From Branchiostoma floridae (taxonomy: Eukaryota > Chordata > Leptocardii > Amphioxiformes > Branchiostomatidae), in contig NC_049984.1 in assembly GCF_000003815.2 (NCBI RefSeq), positions 7,361,205-7,425,204 of the forward strand: a stretch of 64,000 nucleotides of DNA, written 5' to 3'. Positions 12,851 to 23,700 of the stretch are shown here, in pieces. The notes beneath the pieces are model-generated. The model did not search any database. It was not told where the DNA came from and saw nothing but the letters and a program-made list of their open reading frames with translations. The position numbers and the translations under genes were made by a program. Every line of letters begins with the position of its first letter. The first letter of the stretch is position 1.

Positions 12851-12993
12851 GAGTACCAAGAGTTGTAGCACACAAACCTCTGTGTAGTAATTATGATGCT
12901 AGTGGTGTGGACTAGGATGTTTGATCACTGTTAATCAGAGATAGCAATTCCCTAAAACCTGTTTAGATTTATGTCCAGGAAGTTTACTACAAC

Positions 12994-13160
12994 TACTCTC
13001 CAAGCAGAGGTTAGGCTCCGGCTGTTTTTTAACGTTATTTTATTCGTTTTTATCGGGCTTTGTATTTTGTCATTTTTCTTGAAGCAAGATAAAATAAAAA
13101 ATATAAAGCCCGATAAAAACGTTAAAAAACAGCTGGAGCCTAACCTCTGCTTGGAGAGTA
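12994..13160. mobile_element. 167-bp hairpin MITE with 9-bp target-site duplication
   Basis: Near-perfect long terminal inverted repeats: each end begins TACTCTCCAAGCAGAGGTTA and the pairing continues through GGCTCC(G/A)GCTGTTTTTTAACG and a TTTTTATCGGGCTT segment, about 65 bp per arm, leaving only a small loop. It is flanked on both sides by TACTACAAC (12985-12993 and 13161-13169), a perfect 9-bp duplication. A 9-bp duplication with long terminal repeats is typical of Mutator-like (MULE) elements; the superfamily is inferred. It has no coding capacity, so it must have been mobilised in trans. Confidence 0.88.
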
Positions 13161-13169
13161 TACTACAAC

Positions 13170-14778
13170 ACTAGACACTGCATGGCTGTCTCCAGGACCT
13201 GTCCCTCCGTCCCTGGACAGAAATTTGCTTGTTGAGACCGGAAAAAAATACCCCATTCGTCCCAAAAAATCTGAACTTCGTCACATGAAACTGTTGAAAA
13301 TCATTTTAGAATGACACGTTTAGCAAGGAATTATACGAAAATCAATAACATGAGCTCCCAAACAATGAGTGGGGCGGATAAAAATTAAAGCTGACAGTAT
13401 ACTTTAGATTTTTTCCGTCACATCCATAAACTGAGGCATTGGTCTAACCTCTGCTTGGAGATTAGCAAATTCGCTCCAAACTGTACCGGCCATCATTAGC
13501 TATGGGCGACCAACTACCGTTTTAATAGTTGGGTGAGTCAGTAATTCTTCATGACCTGAAAATAATGCTATGGTGCCCAAAGTCACCGTGCACCATGTGA
13601 TCTCACTTAACTAGCGATGTAAAAAAAATCCAACAAATACATGTACATCGAAAAGATCTTGAGTTAATGCTGCGAACTCACAGACCCCGACAGAGAGAAT
13701 CAACACCCCGTGAGGTGAAACTCATTCCTTTAGGGCCTTGAGGTAGTAAGCAGTAGTACAGGCTGGTTGTCTTATCGTACAATTCAAGTCATCTTTGCTG
13801 TGTTTAGTCCTTTGTTCTGATATTAAAGTTCTTTGTCAAAGTTTTTGGAATTTAATAGAGTATGGTTCACTTTAGACTATAGTATTTTCATCCTTCTGTG
13901 AAAAGAGTTAAAGAAGTTGAAAAATGCCGTTCTGTGTGAGTCACAAAAGCTCCAAAGAAACTCGTGACCAGAATGACACGATGCAACAAAAATGCCGCAA
14001 CATTGTGTCATAACTTATGTTCATGTACGGAAGGAACCGGTATTGTGGTTTTTGAAAAGCAAAACTTCCCTCGACAGACAAGAGGTATTTTCAAGGTCTT
14101 GTGTACTGTCCTTGGCATTTTGTAGCTGCAAAATAGTTGCTTGAAATGTCAAGTCACGTGTCACGTGTGTTTGCACTAATAATATCTCTAGACTAACCAG
14201 GGAAACCCCCATCCCCACCTTGATCCATGACGAGATATGTTGCAGTTTTATCTTCGGACAAGAACTTGCAATATACTTACACTGTATCAAACAAACAGAT
14301 TATTTAGCGACATAGGAAGCGCTTCGGAAAATGTGTAAAAGGAAGACCGTGGAATGCAGTATTACTCGAAAGACTTTTAAATAGTGCGAAATATCTCCCT
14401 AGCTTTCACTGGGGCCGGGGGTAATACTGTTGGGACAAACCCGGAAACGTTTTAATTTGACGAAAGTCATAGTTCCTCATTTGACAAAGATCGCTGCTTC
14501 TGCGTAAGACTGGGGGAAATTAAACAGCCATGAATCACAATAGGGAAGCCAGTATCCCGCCTGTGAGCTACTTTATCCGGCCTTTGGACCTAATGATTGA
14601 AACTCGTGACCGAAATCTTATCGGAACCCAAAGGGGAGCCAATATTTACATGTACGGTGGGGCAGGGCAAACGCCTGGTCAATCGGCTCTCACAGTTCGT
14701 ACGACTCCTGGCCTTTGGACTGGACTCAGGTCATGAGCTTTTCCCGAGAGCGGTATTAAAGTTCCGGTGGGAAACAAA
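13170..14778. other. Intergenic region and AOAH 5' flank
   Basis: No coding exon seen. At 13441-13461 AACCTCTGCTTGGAGATTAG is a lone end of the CTCCAAGCAG foldback family. CCGTCCCTGGACAGAAATTT at about 13207-13228 vaguely resembles the inner end of the hAT-like element at 33.6 kb. AACCCAAAGGGGAGCC occurs at about 14626. ACGTGTCACGTG at about 14155-14166 contains an E-box about 0.6 kb upstream of the AOAH start. No TATA box is obvious. Confidence 0.4.
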
Positions 14779-17700
14779 ATGTGGCGATCTTTTGGACTCC
14801 TGTGTATCTTCTTGGCCCTTTTACCCCTAGCCAGGGCCGGTAAGGTTCGGGATGCCAACGGAGGAACGAACTGTGCAGGTAGTAACATTTCTGTATCCAT
14901 ACTATACGTGTAATTCGTAAATGTTGAACGTTACACGCACGCAAGTTCTGCAACCCCCGCCTAGACGTACACCTAGTAATCAGTTGATTCAAGGTCATAG
15001 AAAGAAAGATATGAGTGAAATAATTTGTTTTGTTTGTACAGATTTGTATGAATTTCAAAACACTGTCAAAATACTAGTAACATGCATTTTGCCGGAGGTC
15101 TATACACCAGCGTGGTCCATGTAATGTTTCATAACATAAGATGTGTCCATGTTATGAAAAATAAAAACACAACGCTCTGTGTTATACTTACTGACCTATA
15201 GTAAAACAGAATATATGCACATAACATAACAACATAGACAAATAAAAATGTAACGTTACTGAGTGCGTTGTCAGATAGACTAAATCTGACTTAAGTGCAA
15301 ACTGAGCATTGCTTCTATAACCCCACTGTTCTTCCCAGTATGCACAGTGTTGGTGGGGATTGTGGAGCAGTTGGCTCAAGTGTACGACGAAGGAGCAGTG
15401 GACGCTTTGGAACGATTATGCTCCTTTTTACCAGGTAACGCTGGCCTTTCTCCCTCCCCGGTCGCCCTGTCTCTCTGCCCCTTTTTATCTAATGCCGGTC
15501 GGTTGACCGCCGGATACCGCGGGGGTACCTTCTGATTAATCTCCAAGCAGATCCTACGGGTTAGCATAAGATTAGTCATGATCAAAAGCTGGCAGAGGAG
15601 TGAAGCCGGCCTAGAAGTGTGTAACGGTTACTAGTATGTTCCGTTGCCCGTCTGACTCCCTTTGGCTGGCTATACTCCTTGGCCAGCTTTGATACTATCA
15701 TATGACACCGTAGGATCTGCTTGGAGATTACCGAGTCTCGGTACTAGCATTTTCACGCGGAAAGGTGACGACGTCTATTTGTTCCTGGGCCCCGGGTTGA
15801 TTTTAAGTCCGAGTTTAAAAAATCCCCGGGCCCCGCCATGCCAGAAAATAACCGAGTAGCCGTAGGGTGTCCCGCAGGACGGTAGTAGATTAAATAAACG
15901 TTAAATCAATTTGACAAAGATAAAGCAATCAGACATTTAACCTTACTTCCAGTTTCATCTGAGTTATAACGTTCAATGATTTTTTTTCGTCATCAGAGCA
16001 ACTGCAGGCCCCATGCCGAGCAGGCGCGGAGGTTTTTGCTCCTTACATAGCAGAAGCGTGAGTTCAACTTTTGTATTTCTGAGCAGAAAATAATTTAATT
16101 ACGGTGTTTTATCGATTTTCACCTCACAAGTTATATCTCAGTCAGGGAACCATAAATTCGACACCCCTTTAATTCGACATTTTTGAGTATCAGCATGCCA
16201 ATGATGATATTAACGTTACTATTTTGCTAGAGATTTTGGTCATTCACATGAGCTCCCTTCTTCACTGAAATGTTGGGGCGTGTCTTTATTGAATTGACGG
16301 AAGTTTTGCTTGAAAGTTGAACTGCCATAGTGCCAAGACACCTGTAACGCAATGTAATGGCAATTATGGCATATACCGCTAGATGTCTCTTCCAACAGTG
16401 TGTAACCATGGACGCGCTGAAAGGGATTAATTCTTGGCTATCTGGCTTAGAGTAGGCCAGGGCTATCATTTCTTTTAAACATAACGTTAAGATACTTAAA
16501 GCTTGCTGTACTCGAACGAGGTGTCCATATGCAAAAGGCCATCCCAGTAAACTCAAAATCAGTTGTACTCTCTTTGTATGCACAACTGTTTATCATTCGA
16601 CAGGCGGCGCTTTTAAGTCTATTGTTGAAAAACTGTTAGATCAGCGAGCACCGTCAGCAAGGCTTGCTGGTCTAGTGGCATGATTCTCGCTTAGGGTGCG
16701 AGAGGTCCCGGGTTCGATTCCCGGGCAAGCCCTGTCAGATTTTTTTTCTCTTTTGCTTCCGTCTGTTTGTGATATCCTTCGTAAATAGCGTCGTTATTGG
16801 TTTGAAATGTTTCTTTCTTTATACATTTTTAGACTTTTCGGTAGTTCGTAACACAGTCTGAATCGTAGGACGTCATTTCATAATGTTTGCTATGGGAGTA
16901 TGGCGGAATTTATCATACTAAACGTTTATGTAGCGAAATGTATAAAAACATAATTCCGTAGAACTTGAAGCTAAGTTTCAAGTTTCAATGAAAATTGTAA
17001 TAGTAAATGTTACAACACTTTAAACGCCTTTAACTTAATGTTATATCTGTCACCCACGAAGAACCCGGAAGTAACGGACCTTACTTCCGGGTAAAAGTAG
17101 AAAAGTTAGACGAAAATCATAAGTACATCTGCTTGGAAATTAAACGTGGGAAAAAGTGAGATGTATGGCACCTATTGCCATTCCATATCACTTGTTTCTT
17201 TTTAAATTCCTTTTCCTTTTTATCAAGTATTTTTAAGTATTCAAGAGCGTGGTGCGTTTTTATGCATAATTCTTGGCTCTTTAAATTGTTCAGATTCTTG
17301 TTTCTCCCGGCCAGCAGCAAGAGGCTTTTTCAAAGGAGCTTTCTCAGCCAGTGGTGATTTTTTTCAGTTTTAGCTTTTGTCATTGTTCAGACTGTTTTCT
17401 TTTAATTCTTGTTTCTTATCCCAGGATTTATAACAAGGAGACCCCAGACGTAGTGTGCCATGCCATTGGTTTCTGTAAGGTTGATCCTGGTCACCAGGCC
17501 TGTCATATCTTCCCACCACCAAAGGTATATACATGGCTGGTCCACTATTAAAGGCTGTGCTCATTCGATTTTATATGGATGACTTCCCAAAACTGATGTG
17601 AGCTTGCGTGCGAAGAAAATGAAATTGTAAAAGAGAAAAAGTTGGCCTTCCCAATAAAATCATTATGAAAGTGGGCAGGAGGGTTGAACTAATGACTTAA

Positions 17701-20700
17701 CACACAGAACATGGCAATGTTATACAAAACAATAGATTCATTTGTTTGTTTCTTCACATCTTTGATGATTTCTTTTTATCTTGGTCTATAGGAAGGTATG
17801 GAGGCAGCACTGAGGAGAATTCAACCTATGTACCAGGATGCAAAGAAAATGGTATGACTTGTTTTAATTTATAAATGATCATCATTATCGAAAATACATG
17901 TACATAGTCAACAGTGCTCCTTTGCATTCCTATATATACAGTATTGTATGAATGAAGAAGGTTATGCTTTTAGAAGTGTGCATTTGTGGCTTTGTTCATG
18001 GCTTTTGCTTGTTTGAGGTTCAATAGCATAATGCAAGAGCCATAGGCATAGACCAGGGTTATTGTGATGCTATGTGGTCAGGTCTTGACCAATGAAAGGT
18101 TTTGTGGCCCCTACAGCAAGCAATATAAATGTCATCATCAGCTTTTCTTTCACAGCGGGAGGGACGTGGATTCGCAGACATCTGTGATATACCAGGAATA
18201 AAGGAGATCTGCGATATCTTTGACAGGTAATTATTTGTTCATGAATACAAAATCACTAACGTTTGATGATTTTGTATTCTCAACTTAGTGATAAAATGAA
18301 TTCTTATTCCAGAAATATGCCGTTATTACATTTTACATTGGAAAAGACATTTACATTTAATTTCACTTGTATCAGTTTTTTTAGCACAAAGTATAGCCAG
18401 TGCCTTCCTGAATTTAGCACAATATGTCAGTGGTCCTTGATGTATTGTTGGAACCAATCATGAGTTTGTACATGTAACGTTAGTAATGTAATGTGACATA
18501 ACAAACCTGCCTATTTGCCTGTAGAGCATTCTCCTCACATCTCCCTGCTGAGGACCTGGACAAAGATGGATTCAGCACCATGAAGGTGAGATTCGTGCTT
18601 TCTGTAGCTCTGAGAAATGCTGCATGGCACTGACAGATCATTACTATTTTTTTCATTAACTTCTCAGCACTTTGATTTTCCAGCACAATAAAAATCAGAT
18701 TTGTGATATCTATTTTGCATAATGGCCACAATGAAAGACAGCACATGTTTGCAGTTATTATGACCCTTAGTTGACAGTAACGTTAGATACCAATTCTAAT
18801 TTTTGCATCTTTTCTTAAAACATCTTCCTAGTGCCTTACTCTGTAACATTCAAATTATCAATTCAAGTATTCAAAACAAGTCCATACTTGTTATTACCCT
18901 ATAATACATATCCATGACTATGCTGATTGACAAACATCTGTCATTCTCGTGGCCTTGTCTATTTGCAGACGTTCAGGGGAAGCTCCTGGCGTGGGAAAGA
19001 TTGTAATGACCTTGACTCCAGGCATCATCCAGGAGCAAGGTAATTGGAGGTTCTCTACATTGTACACTTTTTAGTTATCTAGGTTTTTGTCACAAACTTC
19101 TCCTATTAAGCCAACATCCCTTGTTAGGTGATCAGCAATGTTATACAGCAAACTTTCTGCTGCTTTGGTGTTAGAGATACAAAGGGTAAGGTATAGCAGG
19201 CCATATCGCAAAGCAGTATTGATGTCCTGATATTCATTACTTGTGCCATAGGGACATTGTATGACTATTACTGTATTCACAGGAACAGAATATTTCTACT
19301 GCACCATACCTGACAGTGTAACTATTATTGAACATTGAAATTTTGCTTTATTGACCAGTAAAGATGTTTTACTAAAGTTTCTTACACATGTAATCATTTT
19401 ATGCTTTCAGACCAGTTGATGGTGATAAGCTGACAGACTCCAACTGTAATGGCATATTTGTGAGTAGAACACATCACACTACATTGTTGTTCAGCACCAG
19501 GGACAGGGTTGTGTGTGTTACTGGTGTTCAGTATCAGGGACAGGGATGGGTGTGTGAATGTTGTTCAGCACCAGGGACAGGGACATGAGTGTTACTGGTG
19601 TTCAGCACCAGGGAAAGGGATGGAGGCATGAATGTTGTTCAGCACCAGGGACAGGGATGTAAGTGTGAATGCTGTTCAGCACCAGGGACAGGGATGTAAG
19701 TGTGAATGCTGTTCAGCACCAGGGACAGGGACATGAGTGTTACTTGTGTTCAGCACCAGGGAAAGGGATGAATGCATGATTATTGTTCAGCACCAGGGAC
19801 AGGGATGGATGCATGGATGTTGTTCAGCACCAGGGACAGGGATGGGTGCGTGAATGTTGTTCAACACCAGAGACAGGGATGGTGTGTGGCTCAGTACCAG
19901 ATACAGGGAGGAGTGTGGAAGTTGCACAATTCACCAGTGATTCAACAGATCTCTGACACCCATAATGCTGATGACGCCCCTCCCCCCCACAAACACAGAT
20001 TAGTATTAATTATTGCCCTGTCCTTTCCCAGGGTTTGGATTCTGAAACAGGCTTGCCCTATGAGGATGTTCTTTGTAATGGTAAGTCACAGATTATTTCG
20101 GCTTCTCAGAGGCAACTTTCTAGCCTATAGCTACTGACTATTCTGATTAACTGTCGTAATTATCGAAAAAGTCACTTTTGTTTTAAAAGAAACAATAGTA
20201 GACAGCAAAATTTAAACATCTGAAACAGAGAGAAGGGAGAGAAGCCAAGGAAGGTTTAAAAAATGGTCAGAAACTCCACCTTACCATGGTTGAGGGATGT
20301 TGTTCCTATCAACAGTACTATCATTCGAAAAGATACAAAAGTACACAGCAAAATGTAACATCTAAAACAGAGAGAAGAGAGGGAAGCCTAGGAATATCGA
20401 AAATTGAATAGAAACTCCACCTTGTCATGGTTGTGGGATGCTGCCCCATAAACAGCACAATAACAGGATGATAAACAGATGATGATATCTCTCTGCAGGA
20501 ACAGAGCCCAGGGGTATGATACTGTTGGGAGACTCCATCGGAGCACACTTCCACCTGCCCCCACAGTGGTTTGAGGCTAAGAGTTTGAATCCAGTACGTG
20601 CAGGAACAGTTTGCATTCCATTGCTGACAAGAGCATGATGTTCATTGTGTGGACATACAAAAGCTATTGCTTAATATTAATTACTCTTAATTGATTTAAA

Positions 20701-23700
20701 CAAAAATAATAATAACAATTTCAAGAAAGCCACATAGATGGTATGTCAAGAACAAGTTTGATGTACTCTCAAGTTCAGTGTAACCTATCTTTAAGTCTTG
20801 ATAATTTACCCTAGAATATACTATCACCATACCGCGTCCACAAAATTGTCAATAATCGCTAGATGTTTGATGATAACAAAATATGATTCTATTTTTTCAC
20901 AGTCTGTCTTCAAAGACTTGATCTTCATCCTAGAGAATGAAATTGACTGGCCTGAACTTTCCACAGCTACAGGTAACTGTGAAGGAAGCGAAGGGGTTTT
21001 ATCTGGGTTTTAATGACAGGGTTTAAGTAACAAGCAGTGGATGTTGTTCAGCACCAGGGACAGGGATAGGTGTGTGAATGTTGTATGATACAGCTCTCAG
21101 TTTTAAGATGACACCGATGAAATCTTCCATTGCAACTTATAACACATTCATTTTGATTTTTGTTTAATATCCTAGGACACATGAACAACACTTTTGGAGA
21201 GGTCATCAAGTGAGTATCTTTTGATGCCTATGACACTGTCTATGTTCAATGTTTGGGAGTTTGATACACAAGTGTATGTAGCAAAGCTCCTAGAAAGGTC
21301 ACTATCAAGTGTATTTTCATGAATTATTATATTCGTCAGAGGACCTGTGGACTCCATCTATATGAGACTACGTGAACGAAACCGCTGTAACCACAGGGAC
21401 TACCAGAATCTAGGTGTGAATGGTAAGTACCAGGATTCCTACTCAGTACGTTTTGTGCAGACAATAATCATTAATAATAGCAAGGTGTCAAGTAACCTTT
21501 CGAAACATTTTAGTCTCTGACACAAGCAACCATATCACTAGTTCTCAAACAGGTCGCTATATGTTCATTGTGATGTTATCAGAAGTTAAATGGTATTACA
21601 AACACGGTCTAGTACGTGTGTATTACTTGTTGTTACATACATTTGTTGAGCATATCAATAAATGTACTATGTACTTTGGTGTTATGCAATCTGTAAGGCT
21701 ATGAGTAATTCTGTATTCACTGAGGCATGCAAAGTGCTCCACTATCATTCATCTTTCAGAGGACAATTTAGCCACAAAAAAAGAAGAGATTGCCTTATCA
21801 GAGGAAAGCTGATTTACCTTCACCTATCACCCAATTGACTTGGCCGTTTGTCGAACTGATTGACGGTGGCTGAACCCTATAGATAACAGACCAAGTTTGT
21901 GATAAATCATTGCATCTGTAAATTTTCTATTTTCCCCAAGGTGGGAGATCTGGGAGTATGAATAGCACAATTGTAAGAAGGTAAGTTGTAACAAATCTAC
22001 TCTCTGGACATTGTGTAAAAGTGTAAGGATTATCTTTGCCAAGAAGAGTAAATTTTGTTTTTTTGTATTATATAATCACAGTGTTTGTTGGTAGTTGAAA
22101 AGCATAACTCGAGAAGTTGTATGAAATTTGGTAAAGTTATGTGATTAGGTCTCCACTGACATCAATAAAATTATAAAATCTTGGCATCCAATAAATGATA
22201 CTGACTGACCTTACAGGGCTTTTGGGGGGTTTATATATTTTTTCAGCTGATGTAGCTTAATTGTTTTGGGTAACATACATAACAGCGTATATGATCATGA
22301 GTCAAACATTTTGTTACTGCAATTATATCATGAGCAATTGCAACTTCCATTGAAACTTCAAGAGACATGCAAAATAGAGACTGCTGTGTTAGAGCCATAT
22401 CTGTTTCGTCTGTCATTTGATGTTGCAAAAACAATTTAGTTCTATCTTAAATGACCACATGTACATCTACTTTACAGTTTGGTAAGAAATCGGATATCTG
22501 ATTACCCAGCGATAGTCAACATTGAGCTGGTGGGAAATGATGTGTGCAATGGGTAAGTGTTTAATGAATTGTAATGTTGACTTAACTTTGACAGTAACTG
22601 TTGAAATATTTCTTATTTAAGGGGAAGAGGAGGTGTATACATCTCTTCTGGATTTAGCATAAAGCGTTGCTGGTACCTCCCATGCAGGTGTATTACTAAT
22701 TTCAGTAAATAAGCCAGTAATGAGTTTTGCTTTATTTTGTCTTTTCTAACAACTTAGGCACCCGGACACCCTGTCTCACATGACTAAACCCAAAGACTTC
22801 AGAAAATATATGCTGGATACATTGCAGTACTTGGTGAGTCCTTACATAGTTAGTGCAAGTTGTTTTCAAACATATTGATAGTGTGGCTGTCTGAAAATGT
22901 ATAATAAGTGAAGGAGAGTATAACCTCATCCAAAGTCAGAATCAGACTTTATATTTTTCTTCAAGGAAACTGCACTGTTAGAAAATGTTGACATAAATGT
23001 TGAAATGTACCTGGTGATTTTACTGTGAAATCTTGACCTGTATCACAAGTATGTTTTTCCATGGATTGGTCACTGCTGACTGCAGTATTGCTTCCATCTC
23101 GAAGCCAGAATACAGAAAAAACCTCCTCAACACAAATCAAGTCCCCGCAAACAAACATGACTTTACAGTAATGTTATGATGCATCTTTTCAGGATGGTGT
23201 TCTCCCTGAAGGCAGCCATGTTTGGCTCACAAGCTTGGCCAATGGCAGCCTGCTCTATGCCAACGTGCACGACAGGATCCATCCACTAGGTGAACAACTT
23301 AATATTCTTTCATGCACTCTTAGAACACTAAACACAGTCTCTACAAGAATTCAGATATGAGTAAATTAAATAAAAGCTAATTAAAGTGGTATTACCTCCA
23401 GCAATTGCCTATTTTCCTCATTAAGCTGTCATATGCCTGATTTCAAATTGGTGTTTTATATTTCATTATTAATGTTCAAATGATTGCTGAAGATCATCCT
23501 TCACAGGAAACTCATTCACTCAAAAATCATCCTTTGTTTCAAAACAGACTGGACAACAGTAATCAACATGATGTCTCAGATGTTTTAAAGAAATTGTAAC
23601 AATAAGTAACTGTTGCTGTTATACATTTCAGGAAGTCTCAGAAATGATGTAACTTACAGGGATATGTACACCTTCTTGAACTGTCTGGAGGTCAGTGTCT

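Noticed and set aside
19490-19905. CRISPR-like array (regular direct repeats)
   Set aside because: The whole 37-bp unit repeats with no unique spacers, and the DNA is clearly eukaryotic. It is a minisatellite.
19772-20137. 121-codon open frame through the minisatellite
   Set aside because: Translation follows the repeat unit and then runs across the acceptor of AOAH exon 10; it is a repeat artefact.
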